Shown: positions 45,450-54,415 of the stretch, in pieces
Layout: the number at the start of each line of letters is the position of its first letter
How positions within the stretch are numbered: position 1 is the stretch's first letter
Position numbers and translations under genes: made by a program
The notes under the pieces: model-generated
The model's input: the letters and a program-made list of their open reading frames with translations, nothing else
What the model was told of the DNA's origin: nothing
Database searches by the model: none
Origin: JACVRW01 sp963812415
GTDB taxonomy: Bacteria; Actinomycetota; Thermoleophilia; Solirubrobacterales; Thermoleophilaceae
Direction of reading: 5' to 3'
Assembly: GCA_963812415.1 (NCBI GenBank)
Contig: CAWEVH010000002.1
Location: 186,001 to 250,000, forward strand
Length of the DNA: 64,000 nucleotides

Positions 45450-48400
45450 GTGAGCGTCGAGCAAACCGAAGAACACGTCATCCAGGAGGTCTGCTCGCGG
45501 GTGCGCGACCACCTGGGAGCAGACGACGCCGAACTCGTCCAGGCGTTCGTCCGTCAGTACTACCGCTGGATCGCGCAGGAGGACATCGTCGAACGCGATC
45601 CGCTCGACCTCTACGGGCTGGCACTCGGGCACTTCAACTTCGCGCGCGAGCGCCAGGCCGGGACCCCGAAGGTGCGCGTCTACAACCCGCGCTTCGAGAC
45701 ACACGGGTGGCAGTCGACCCACACCGCGGTCGAGGTCGTGACCGACGACATGCCGTTCCTGATCGACTCGGTGACGATGGAGCTGAACCGGCAGGGGGTG
45801 GGCGTCCACCTGATCGTGCACCCGGTGATCGCGGTCCACCGCGACGCCGACGGAGAGCTGACCGAGGTCCTGCCGGAGGCGGAGGCCGGCGAGCCGGCCG
45901 AGTCGGTCATCCACGCCGAGGTCGACCGGCAAACCGATCCCGCCCGGCTCGAGGAGCTGAAGGGCCACCTGCTGCGCGTGATCGGCGAGGTGCGCGCCAC
46001 GGTCGAGGACTGGGCCGAGATGCGCAGCCGGGCGCTCGAGCTCGCGGCCGACATCCGTGACAGCCCGATGCCCCAGAGCGACGTGGATACGCAGGAGGCG
46101 GCGGCGTTCCTCGAGTGGCTCGAGCACCACAAGTTCACCTTCCTCGGCTACCGCGACTACGAGCTCGTGACCGAGGACGGCGAGCTGCGCCTCGACTCGA
46201 TCGCCGAGAGCGGCCTCGGGATCCTGCGCCAGCCGGGCGGCAAGGAGAGCTCGCGCGGCTTCCACAAGCTGCCGCCCGGCGTTCGCGCGCTCGCGCTCGA
46301 GCCACACATCCTCAACCTCACCAAGGCGAACTCGCGGGCCACGGTCCACCGCCCCGCCTACCTCGACTACGTGGGCGTCAAGCGCTTCGACGAGGACGGC
46401 AAGGTGATGGGCGAGCGGCGCTTCCTCGGCCTCTACACCCACGAGGCCTACCAGGCCAAGCCGGGCGAGGTGCCGATCCTGCGGCGCAAGGTCGCCGCTG
46501 TGCTCGAGCGCGCCGCGTTCCCGCCCGGGAGCCACAACGAGAAGGCGCTGGTCGAGATCCTCGACAACTACCCGCGCGACGAGCTGTTCCAGATCTCGAG
46601 CGACGAGCTGTTCGAGGTCGCGATGGGCATCCTCCACCTCGGCGAGCGCCAGCGGCTGCGGCTGTTCGTGCGCCGCGACGCGTTCGGGCGCTTCTTCTCG
46701 CTGCTCGTGTTCGTGCCGCGCGACCGTTTCAACACTGAGAACCGGCGCCGGATCGAGGCCATCCTGCGCAACGCCACCGGCGCCGCCTCGGTCGACTACA
46801 CGACCCGGGTGTCCGAGTCCGTGCTGGTGCGGCTCCACTACATGGCCTACGTCGACCCCGCGGCCATGCCCGAGCTCGACGCGCACGAGGTCGAGATGAT
46901 GCTCGTGGCGGCCACCCGCTCGTGGGTCGACGACCTCGAGGAGGCGCTCGTCGAGGAGCTGGGCGAGGAGCGCGGCAAGGTCGCGTTCGGAAGCTACGCG
47001 GACGCCTTCCCGGCGGCCTACCGCGCCGACTGGGTCGCGCGCTCGGCGCTCGCGGACATCGGCCACGTCGAGCAGCTCGATGACGGCGACGCGCTCGGGA
47101 TCAACCTCTACCGGCCGCTCGAGGCCGGGCCGAGGATGCTGCGCGCCAAGCTCTACCGCGCCGGCCGGGCGCTCACGCTCTCGGACGTGGTGCCGCTGTT
47201 CGAGAACATGGGTGTGGAGGTCGCCGACGAGCGGCCCTACCCGATCCGCCGGCGCGGGGACGAAAGCGTCTGGATCTACGACTTCGGGCTCACGTACGAG
47301 GGCAAGGGCGACCTCGAGGCCGACGGGGTGCGCGAGGGCTTCCAGGACGCGTTCCTGCGCGCCTGGCGCGGCGAGGTCGAGAGCGACGGCTACAACCGGC
47401 TGGTGCTGGGCGCGGGGCTCACCTGGCGCGAGGTGACCGTACTGCGCGCGATCGCGAAGTACCTGCGCCAGGCCGGCACGAACTTCAGCGACGCCTACGT
47501 GAGGACGGTGATGGTCGCCCACCCGGAGATCGCGCGCCTGCTGGTCTCGCTGTTCCGGGCCCGCTTCGACCCGCGCCGCGGGGACCGCGAGGACGGCGAG
47601 GACATCGTGCGCCGGATCGACGAGGCCATCGACGCCGTGGAGAGCCTCGACCAGGATCAGATCCTGCGGATGTTCCACGGCACCGTCCGGGCGATGCTGC
47701 GCACCAACTTCTTCGCATCCGGGCCGGACGGCGGGGTGCTGCCGCAGCTGTCGTTCAAGCTCGACCCGTCCGAGCTCTCCTGGCTCCCGCAGCCGCGCCC
47801 GCAGTACGAGATCTTCGTCTACTCGCCGCGCGTCGAGGGAGTGCACCTGCGCGGCGGACGGGTGGCCCGCGGCGGGCTGCGCTGGTCCGACCGGCGCGAG
47901 GACTTCCGCACCGAGGTGCTCGGGCTGATGAAGGCCCAGATGGTCAAGAACGCCGTGATCGTGCCGGTGGGCGCCAAGGGTGGCTTCGTGGTCAAGCGGC
48001 CGCCGAGCTCGCGGGAGGATCTGCCCGACGAGGTCGTCTTCTGCTACCGCACCTTCATCCGCGGCCTGCTCGACCTGACGGACGACATCGAAGGGGGCAA
48101 GGTCGTGCCGCCCGCCGACGTGGTGCGCTACGACGGCGACGACCCCTACCTGGTGGTGGCCGCCGACAAGGGCACGGCGAGCTTCTCCGACATCGCCAAC
48201 GGCATCTCGAAGGAGACCGGCTTCTGGCTCGGTGACGCGTTCGCCTCGGGCGGCTCGATCGGCTACGACCACAAGAAGATGGGCATCACGGCCCGCGGCG
48301 CCTGGGAGTCCGTCAAGCGCCACTTCCGGGAGCTCGGACACGACATCCAGTCGCAGGACTTCACCGTGGTCGGGATCGGCGACATGGGGGGCGACGTGTT

Positions 48401-50270
48401 CGGGAACGGCATGCTGCTCTCGAAGCACATCCGCCTGCTGGGCGCGTTCAACCACCAGCACGTGTTCGTGGACCCGAATCCCGACGCGGCGGCGAGCTTC
48501 GAGGAGCGGCGGCGCCTGTTCGAGCTGGAGGGCTCGTCGTGGGAGGACTACTCGGCGGAGCTGATCTCGGAGGGCGGCGGCGTCTGGCGGCGCACGGCCA
48601 AGCGGATTCCGGTGTCCGAGCAGGTACGCGAGGCGCTCGCGATCGAGGAGGAGGTCGACGCGCTCCGTCCCAACGACCTGATCCGGGCGCTGCTGCGGGC
48701 GCCGGCGGACCTGTTCTGGAACGGCGGGATCGGGACCTACGTGAAGGCGAGCACGGAGACCCACGCCCACGCCGGCGACAAGGCCAACGACGCGCTGCGC
48801 CTGGATGCCAACGAGCTGCGCTGCCGGGTGATCGGCGAGGGCGGCAACCTCGGCCTCACCCAGCGGGCCCGCATCGAGTACGCGCTCGCGGGCGGGCGCG
48901 TGAACACCGACGCGATCGACAACTCCGGCGGCGTGGACTGCTCCGACCGCGAGGTGAACATCAAGGTGCTGCTCGACTCCGTGGTCGAGGCGGGCGACCT
49001 CACCGGCAAGCAGCGCGACGAGCTCCTTGCCGAGATGACGGACTCGGTGGCGGCGCTCGTGCTCAAGGACAACTACGAGCAGTCCGAGACGCTCAGCCTC
49101 GCCGAGGCGCAGGCCGCGAGCATGGTCGACGTCCACGAGCGCTTCATCCGCAGCCTCGAGGGCTCCCGCAAGCTCGACCGCGAGCTCGAGGCGCTCCCGG
49201 ACGACGAGCAGATCGCGGACCGCAAGCGCGACCACAGCGGCCTCACCCGTCCCGAGCTGTCCACGCTGCTGGCGTACAGCAAGATCGACCTGTACGCGGA
49301 GCTGCTCGACTCGGGCGTGCCCGAGGACCCCTACCTGTCCGCCGAGCTCGAGCGCTACTTCCCGGATCCGCTTCCCGAGCGCTTCGGCGACGCGATGCGC
49401 GAGCACCGGCTCGCGCGCGAGATCGTGGCGACCCAGGTCGTGAACAACGTGCTCCACGGCGGCGGTACGACGTTCGTGTTCCGCCTGCACGAGGAGACCG
49501 GGGCGCCGGCGTCCGAGATCGCCCGCGGCTACGCCGTGGCGCGCGAGATCTACGGCATGCGGCCGCAGTGGGCCGAGATCGAGGCACTCGACAACCGCGT
49601 CGACAGCGCCACCCAGCTCTCGATGCTGCTCGGGGGCCGGCGACTGATCGAGCGCTCCACGCGCTGGTTGCTGCGGCATCGCTCGCGCCCGATGGACATC
49701 GCCTCGACGGTCGGGCAGTACCGCCCGGCCGCGGAGACGCTGTTCGAGGCCGTGCCGCGGCTGCTCGCCCCGGCGGACGCCGAGCCGCTCGCGCGGCGCG
49801 CGGACGAGCTGCGCGATGCCGGCGTTCCGGAACGGCTCGCCGAGCGCGTGGCGGCGCTCGCCACGATGTTCTCCCTGCTTGACGTGGTCGAGGTCGCGGG
49901 AGAGACGAACCTGGACGTGGAGGAGGTGGCGGCCGTCCACTTCGCGCTCGGCCACCGGCTCGGCCTGCACTGGCTGCGCGATCGCATCGTCGAGCTGCCG
50001 CGCGACGACCACTGGCGCGCGCGGGCCCGGGCGGCGCTGCGCGACGACATGTACGCGATCCATCGCGACCTCACCGCCGAGGTGCTCACGAGCGCACGGG
50101 CGGCAGAGGACGCCCGCGCCCGCGTGGAGGCGTGGGTGGAGGAGAATCCGGCCTCGGAGCGCTCCCTGCAGACGCTCGCCGACATTCGCGTGAACCGGAA
50201 CTTCGACCTCACCACCCTGCCCGTCGCCGTGCGCGAGATCCGCAACCTGAGCCGGGGTCTGGAGCCGTGA
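45450..50270 (+). CDS. gdh: NAD-specific glutamate dehydrogenase, large 180-kDa type
   Basis: The 1606-residue enzyme belongs to the L_180 class of glutamate dehydrogenases, which oxidise glutamate to 2-oxoglutarate. The N-terminal regulatory third begins VEQTEEHVIQEVCSRVRDHLGADDAELVQAF and includes MPFLIDSVTMELNRQGVGVHLIVHPVI. The catalytic core lies at about residues 800-1130, with RWSDRREDFRTEVLGLMKAQMVKNAVIVPVGAKGGFVVK carrying the substrate lysine. The nucleotide domain follows (FTVVGIGDMGGDVFGNGMLLS). A C-terminal helical domain ends LRDDMYAIHRDLTAEVL. GTG start at 45450. No indel over 4.8 kb, so the sequence here is reliable. It overlaps the PAS gene by four bases. Confidence 0.97.
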   Translation: MSVEQTEEHVIQEVCSRVRDHLGADDAELVQAFVRQYYRWIAQEDIVERDPLDLYGLALGHFNFARERQAGTPKVRVYNPRFETHGWQSTHTAVEVVTDDMPFLIDSVTMELNRQGVGVHLIVHPVIAVHRDADGELTEVLPEAEAGEPAESVIHAEVDRQTDPARLEELKGHLLRVIGEVRATVEDWAEMRSRALELAADIRDSPMPQSDVDTQEAAAFLEWLEHHKFTFLGYRDYELVTEDGELRLDSIAESGLGILRQPGGKESSRGFHKLPPGVRALALEPHILNLTKANSRATVHRPAYLDYVGVKRFDEDGKVMGERRFLGLYTHEAYQAKPGEVPILRRKVAAVLERAAFPPGSHNEKALVEILDNYPRDELFQISSDELFEVAMGILHLGERQRLRLFVRRDAFGRFFSLLVFVPRDRFNTENRRRIEAILRNATGAASVDYTTRVSESVLVRLHYMAYVDPAAMPELDAHEVEMMLVAATRSWVDDLEEALVEELGEERGKVAFGSYADAFPAAYRADWVARSALADIGHVEQLDDGDALGINLYRPLEAGPRMLRAKLYRAGRALTLSDVVPLFENMGVEVADERPYPIRRRGDESVWIYDFGLTYEGKGDLEADGVREGFQDAFLRAWRGEVESDGYNRLVLGAGLTWREVTVLRAIAKYLRQAGTNFSDAYVRTVMVAHPEIARLLVSLFRARFDPRRGDREDGEDIVRRIDEAIDAVESLDQDQILRMFHGTVRAMLRTNFFASGPDGGVLPQLSFKLDPSELSWLPQPRPQYEIFVYSPRVEGVHLRGGRVARGGLRWSDRREDFRTEVLGLMKAQMVKNAVIVPVGAKGGFVVKRPPSSREDLPDEVVFCYRTFIRGLLDLTDDIEGGKVVPPADVVRYDGDDPYLVVAADKGTASFSDIANGISKETGFWLGDAFASGGSIGYDHKKMGITARGAWESVKRHFRELGHDIQSQDFTVVGIGDMGGDVFGNGMLLSKHIRLLGAFNHQHVFVDPNPDAAASFEERRRLFELEGSSWEDYSAELISEGGGVWRRTAKRIPVSEQVREALAIEEEVDALRPNDLIRALLRAPADLFWNGGIGTYVKASTETHAHAGDKANDALRLDANELRCRVIGEGGNLGLTQRARIEYALAGGRVNTDAIDNSGGVDCSDREVNIKVLLDSVVEAGDLTGKQRDELLAEMTDSVAALVLKDNYEQSETLSLAEAQAASMVDVHERFIRSLEGSRKLDRELEALPDDEQIADRKRDHSGLTRPELSTLLAYSKIDLYAELLDSGVPEDPYLSAELERYFPDPLPERFGDAMREHRLAREIVATQVVNNVLHGGGTTFVFRLHEETGAPASEIARGYAVAREIYGMRPQWAEIEALDNRVDSATQLSMLLGGRRLIERSTRWLLRHRSRPMDIASTVGQYRPAAETLFEAVPRLLAPADAEPLARRADELRDAGVPERLAERVAALATMFSLLDVVEVAGETNLDVEEVAAVHFALGHRLGLHWLRDRIVELPRDDHWRARARAALRDDMYAIHRDLTAEVLTSARAAEDARARVEAWVEENPASERSLQTLADIRVNRNFDLTTLPVAVREIRNLSRGLEP

Positions 50271-50671
50271 GCGACGCTCAGCGCCCGCTCGAGCTGATCC
50301 ACGCCCGCAATCTGATCACGGGGCTGTCGACACCGGCGTTCCTGGTCGACCTCGACGGCGGGCTGGCCTTCTACAACGACGCCGCCGCGACGCTGCTGGG
50401 GCGCCGCTTCGAGGAGGTCGGTCCGATGCCCCAGTCCGTATGGGGGAAGACCTTTCCGCCCGTCGACGCGGACGGCAACCCGCTGCCGCTCGACTCGCTG
50501 CCGCTCGTGCGCGCGCTGCGCGACCAGCGGCCGGCGTTCGGCACCCTGCGCTTCCTCGCGGCGGACGGGGACCAGCACGAGATCCACGTGACCGCGATCC
50601 CGATCGTCACGAGCCACGCCACGCACGGGGCGCTGGCGCTCTTCTGGCCGACCGAGGACGAGGCGTCTTAG
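50267..50671 (+). CDS. Stand-alone PAS-domain protein
   Basis: The 134-residue protein is one PAS fold (LELIHARNLITGLSTPAFLVDLDGGLAFYNDAAATLLGRRFEEVGPM, then a strand set ending ALALFWPTEDEAS). PAS domains bind small ligands or cofactors and mediate sensing. There is no kinase or effector domain. Its start overlaps the dehydrogenase stop (GTGA), and its stop abuts the next gene, so it is co-expressed with both. Confidence 0.82.
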   Translation: MSDAQRPLELIHARNLITGLSTPAFLVDLDGGLAFYNDAAATLLGRRFEEVGPMPQSVWGKTFPPVDADGNPLPLDSLPLVRALRDQRPAFGTLRFLAADGDQHEIHVTAIPIVTSHATHGALALFWPTEDEAS

Positions 50672-51544
50672 ATGCGCGTGAAGGTGTGGGGCGCGCGCGG
50701 CTCGATCCCGTCCCCGGGGCCGGAGACCACGCGCTTCGGCGGCAACACCTCGTGCGTCGAGGTCACGCTCTCGGACGGCACCACGATCGTGCTGGACGCC
50801 GGCACCGGGCTCCGCAACCTCGGGCTGCGCATGACGGGCGAGGGCAGGCAGGTGAACATCCTGCTCACCCACCTGCACCTGGACCACATCCAGGGGCTGA
50901 TGTTCTTCGCCCCCGCCTTCAGCCCCGACTCCGAGCTCGTGATCTGGGGGCCGGAGGCTCCCGACGCCCCCCTGCTCGACCGCATAGCGCGCTACATCTC
51001 GGCGCCGCTCGCGCCGGTGGAGGTGCGCGAGCTGCCCTGCCGGGTGTCGTTCAAGGACGCCCCGCACACGGAGTGGCGGATCGGCCCGGCCACCGTGCGG
51101 GCGGCCTCGATCACGCACCGCGGCCCCACGCTCGGCTACCGGATCACCGACGGCGACACAAGCCTCTGCTACATCCCCGACCACGAACCGGTGCTGGGAG
51201 GCGAGCTCGCCCGGATCGAGGCCGAGTGGATCTCGGGCTACGAGCTGGCCCGGGAGGCGACGCTCCTGCTGCACGACTGCCAGTACACGGACGAGGAGTA
51301 CCCCAACCACGTGGGCTGGGGCCACTCCTCGCTCGGCGACACGCTGGCCTTCGCCCGGCGCACGCAGCCCGAGCGGCTGCTGCTCTTCCACCACGACCCG
51401 ATGCACACCGACGACTTCCTCGACGCCTTCCACGCGACCGCCGTGGAGCGCTGGGTCGAGGGCGGCGGGCGCCCGGAGCAGATCCTGATCGCGGCCGAGG
51501 GTCAGGAGCTCGACGCCCGCGGCGAGCTCAGGCAGTCCGCCTAG
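50672..51544 (+). CDS. MBL-fold metallo-hydrolase, phosphodiesterase-like
   Basis: The 290-residue protein starts MRVKVWGARGSIPSPGPETTRFGGNTSCVEV and has the metal motif LTHLHLDHIQG. CYIPDHEP and LLLHDCQYTDEEYPNHVGWGHSS follow, with LLLFHHDPMHTDD near the end. This is the RomA/ElaC-like subgroup found beside PAS or sensor proteins, some of which act on cyclic nucleotides; the activity here is inferred. It directly follows the PAS gene with no gap. Confidence 0.88.
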   Translation: MRVKVWGARGSIPSPGPETTRFGGNTSCVEVTLSDGTTIVLDAGTGLRNLGLRMTGEGRQVNILLTHLHLDHIQGLMFFAPAFSPDSELVIWGPEAPDAPLLDRIARYISAPLAPVEVRELPCRVSFKDAPHTEWRIGPATVRAASITHRGPTLGYRITDGDTSLCYIPDHEPVLGGELARIEAEWISGYELAREATLLLHDCQYTDEEYPNHVGWGHSSLGDTLAFARRTQPERLLLFHHDPMHTDDFLDAFHATAVERWVEGGGRPEQILIAAEGQELDARGELRQSA

Positions 51545-51933
51545 GGGACGATTCGCAGCGGCGTCGAGGCGCGCTGGATGATCGGCGAGCCGTCGTTGCC
51601 GCTCTCGCAGCGCATCCGGGCGACCAGCCGCCACTGCCCGGCCCCCACCTCGCTCCTGCGGGGGATCCAGCGGCGCCGGATACGCCCGTCGAGGCGCGTG
51701 CGGACGGTGCCGATCCGGAACACGTTCTGCGGGCTCCTGAGCGACAGGCGGACCGTCCGGCTGCAGAACTCGATGACCGGCCAGCCCTTGCCGGTGATCG
51801 TGAGGATCTCCCCGAAGGCGATCGGCTTGGGCGCCGCGTTCACGCTGGGCGCGGCCTGGGCCGGGGCGGCGGCCGCGGCCAGGGCGCCGGCGAGCAGGGC
51901 GACGGTGAGCGGGCGCCGCAGCGAGCGGGTCAC
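51541..51933 (-). CDS. Secreted hypothetical protein
   Basis: The 130-residue protein has a Sec signal peptide (MTRSLRRPLTVALLAGALAAAAAPAQA). The mature part has beta-rich composition (PKPIAFGEILTITGKGWPVIEFCSRTVRLSLRS) and two cysteines (CSRT, MRCES) that may form a disulfide. The GTG start at 51933 faces the histidine kinase gene. No family is recognised. Confidence 0.7.
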   Translation of the reverse strand: MTRSLRRPLTVALLAGALAAAAAPAQAAPSVNAAPKPIAFGEILTITGKGWPVIEFCSRTVRLSLRSPQNVFRIGTVRTRLDGRIRRRWIPRRSEVGAGQWRLVARMRCESGNDGSPIIQRASTPLRIVP

Positions 51934-52010
51934 CCGACCATCGTAGACTGGCCGGCCTGCCGCTTGCGCTCGACACCCACGAGGCGCTCCTCGAGATCGC
52001 GCCCGACCCG

Positions 52011-53669
52011 ATGATCCTGGCCGGCGACGCCGGCCTGGTGGTGGGCGCCAACGCGCTCGCCGAGGAGCTCTTCGGACTCAGCCGCCACGAGTTGCTGGGC
52101 CGGCCGATCGAGGACCTCTTCTCGCGCCCCTGGCTGCGGCTGCGCCGGACGGGCGCGCGGCTCGAGCTGCCGGCGGTGCGATCCGACGGCTCCGAGTTCC
52201 CGGCCGAGATCTCGCTGTCGCGGATCGAGACGCCCGACGGCGAGCTCGTGGCCGCCGCGATCCGCGACAGCAGCGAGAGCGCCGTTCGCGAGGCCTCGCT
52301 GCGAGAGGCGCGCGAGCGCTTCCGGCGCGTGTTCGAGGACGGGCCCGTGGCGATGGCGATGGTCGGCGACGACTTCAAGCTCGCCGAGGTAAACGACGCC
52401 TTCTGCCGACTGACCGGCTACAGCGCCCGCGAGCTCGCGGAGCTGACCTTCGCCGACATCACGCACCCCGACGACGTCGACACCAGCCTGCGGCTCGCGG
52501 GCAAGGTGTTCGGCGGCGAGCTGCGCTCGTTCAGCGTCGACAAGCGCTACCTGAGGAAGAGCGGCGAGGTGGTCTGGGTCGAGCTCACCGTGTCCGCGAT
52601 CCGCGACGAGCGCGGCCGCCCGCTGAAGGGCATCGGGATCGCCCAGGACGTGACCGAGCGGCGCGAGGCGCTCGGCGTCGCCCGCGCCGAGCTCGACCGC
52701 CTCGCGCGCGATCGCGACCGGATCCTCGAGTTCGCGGGCGAGGGCATCTATCACGTCGACGCGCGCGGCCGCATCACCTACGTGAACCCGGCGGCGAGCG
52801 GGCTGCTCGGCTGGGCCCCGGAGGAGCTGCTCGGCAAGCCCGCTCACGAGCTGCTCCACCACACGCGCCCCGACGGCGCCGTCGACCGCTTCTGGCGCCG
52901 CGACGGGACGAGCTTCCCCGTCCACTACCGGAGCGCGCCGGTACCGGGCTCGGAGGGGTCGGGCACGGTGGTGGTGTTCTCGGACGAGAGCGAGCGCGAG
53001 CTGATGGAGCGCGAGCTGCGGAGCGCCCGCGAGCGGGCCGCGCGCGACCGCCTCCAGGCCGCCGAGGCAGAGCGCTCGCGCTGGGCCCGCGAGCTCCACG
53101 ACGAGACGCTCCAGGGGCTCGCCGGGCTGCACATGCTGCTGGCGTCGGGCGCCCGGGCGGGCAGCCCCGACGAGATGCGCGAGCGCATGCGCCAGGCTCA
53201 GGAGCACATCGCCGACGAGATGGAGAAGCTGCGCGGGCTGATCTCCGAGCTGCGCCCGGCCGCGCTCGACGAGCTCGGCCTCGAGGCCTCGCTGGAGGAT
53301 CTCGCGGAGCGCACCGCGACCGTCTACGGCGTGCGTGTGGACACGCGCCTCGAGCTCCCGCCCGCCGACGACCGGCTCAGGCCGGAGATCGAGACCGCCG
53401 CGTACCGGATCGTCCAGGAGTGCCTCTCGAACGCGGCGCGCCACGCCGACGCCGCCCGTGTGCTGGTCGAGATCGAGCTGCTCGGCGGCTCGCTCCACCT
53501 GCGCGTCCGCGACGACGGTCGCGGCTTCGAGGCGGCGGCCGAGAGCAGCGGCTTCGGGCTGCGTGGGATGCGCGAGCGTGTCGACCTCCTCGACGGCTTC
53601 CTGAGCATCGGCTCGCGCCCGGGCGGCGGCACCGAGGTCCGGGCGGCGCTGCCGCTCGCCCGCGGCTAG
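52011..53669 (+). CDS. PAS-domain sensor histidine kinase (NarX/DesK type)
   Basis: At least 552 residues carry three PAS domains (about 1-90, 105-215, 228-330). A HisKA_3 dimerisation domain follows, with the phospho-accepting His in RWARELHDETLQGLAGLHML, then a HATPase (QECLSNAARHADAARVLVE, DDGRGF, FGLRGMRERVDLLDGF). No membrane helix is seen, so it senses in the cytoplasm. The frame stays open and PAS-like back to about 51957 (LDTHEALLEIAPDP), but only CTG codons could start it there. ATG 52011 is therefore a conservative start. It converges with its likely partner regulator. Confidence 0.88.
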   Translation: MILAGDAGLVVGANALAEELFGLSRHELLGRPIEDLFSRPWLRLRRTGARLELPAVRSDGSEFPAEISLSRIETPDGELVAAAIRDSSESAVREASLREARERFRRVFEDGPVAMAMVGDDFKLAEVNDAFCRLTGYSARELAELTFADITHPDDVDTSLRLAGKVFGGELRSFSVDKRYLRKSGEVVWVELTVSAIRDERGRPLKGIGIAQDVTERREALGVARAELDRLARDRDRILEFAGEGIYHVDARGRITYVNPAASGLLGWAPEELLGKPAHELLHHTRPDGAVDRFWRRDGTSFPVHYRSAPVPGSEGSGTVVVFSDESERELMERELRSARERAARDRLQAAEAERSRWARELHDETLQGLAGLHMLLASGARAGSPDEMRERMRQAQEHIADEMEKLRGLISELRPAALDELGLEASLEDLAERTATVYGVRVDTRLELPPADDRLRPEIETAAYRIVQECLSNAARHADAARVLVEIELLGGSLHLRVRDDGRGFEAAAESSGFGLRGMRERVDLLDGFLSIGSRPGGGTEVRAALPLARG

Positions 53670-53685
53670 CCGGCCGCGGCGCCCC

Positions 53686-54309
53686 CTACCCCGGCAGCTC
53701 GGAGCGCTCGATCAGACCGCGCTCGAGCGCGTACTCGACGAGGTCCGAGCGCTTCGAGCGACCGAGCTTGCGCTGCATGCGCGCGCGGTGGCTCTCCACG
53801 GTGCGGACGCTCAGGAACAGGCGCTCGGCCATCTCGCGGTTCGTGTGCCCGCGCGCGACCAGGCGCAGCACCTCGAGCTCGCGCTCGGTGAGCTCCGGGG
53901 TGGCGCGCCCCGCGGCCGCGGCCGTCGCGGCCAGCCGGGCGCCCAGTCGCGGCTCGAGGTAGGTGCCGCCCCCCGCGGCCACGCGGATCGCCTCGAGCAG
54001 CTGGCTCTCCGCGGCCTCCTTCGGCACGTAGCCGGCCGCGCCGAGCCGCAGCGCCTCGCCCGCGAAGCTCGGATCGCGCTGGGCGGTGAGCACGATCACG
54101 CGCGTGCGCTCGTCCACGCGCGGGATCGCCTCGAGGCTCGGTCCGTCCGGCATGTGCAGGTCGAGCACGAGCACGTCGGGACCGAAGCGCTCCACCGCGG
54201 CGAGGGCGCCCGCCACGTCGCCGGCCTCCCCCACCACGTCGATGCCCGGCTCGGAGTCGAGCAGCATGCGCAAGCCGCTGCGGACCACGACGTGGTCGTC
54301 GGCGAGCAC
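53686..54309 (-). CDS. NarL/FixJ-type response regulator
   Basis: The 207-residue regulator has a receiver domain with phospho-acceptor D50 (VLVLDLHMPDG), T and K switch residues in VIVLTAQ and GYVPKEAA, and a LuxR HTH near 140-195 (LTERELEVLRLVARGHTNREMAERLFLSVRTVESHRARM). It starts at GTG 54309 (MLADDHVVVRSGL). Homologous residues TVV lie just before, so the true start may be slightly upstream. The convergent PAS histidine kinase is its likely partner. An inverted repeat lies 31 bp upstream. Confidence 0.9.
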   Translation of the reverse strand: MLADDHVVVRSGLRMLLDSEPGIDVVGEAGDVAGALAAVERFGPDVLVLDLHMPDGPSLEAIPRVDERTRVIVLTAQRDPSFAGEALRLGAAGYVPKEAAESQLLEAIRVAAGGGTYLEPRLGARLAATAAAAGRATPELTERELEVLRLVARGHTNREMAERLFLSVRTVESHRARMQRKLGRSKRSDLVEYALERGLIERSELPG

Positions 54310-54339
54310 GACGGTGAGCGGCTGGGGGTCGGTGGGCTG

Positions 54340-54355
54340 CGTAGTTCCTACGTAG
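54340..54355. promoter_or_regulatory. Inverted repeat CGTAG-TTC-CTACG with overlapping CTACGTAG
   Basis: CGTAG (54340-54344) and CTACG (54348-54352) form an inverted repeat; CTACGTAG (54348-54355) is itself a palindrome. A further CTACG lies at 54363-54367. The site lies 31-46 bases upstream of the regulator start and 61 bp upstream of the polyketide synthase start, so it could serve either promoter. NarL-type autoregulation is inferred only. Confidence 0.42.
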
Positions 54356-54415
54356 GCGAACTCTACGGCGCTTCACGCTTGTGAGCGGCGGGAGCCGTCG
54401 CGAGAGTGCCGGCGC

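Noticed and set aside
45342..50063. 1573-residue open frame on the minus strand
   Set aside because: It is antisense to the glutamate dehydrogenase, is rich in His/Arg/Leu/Val with no family motif, and mirrors GC-rich codon bias.
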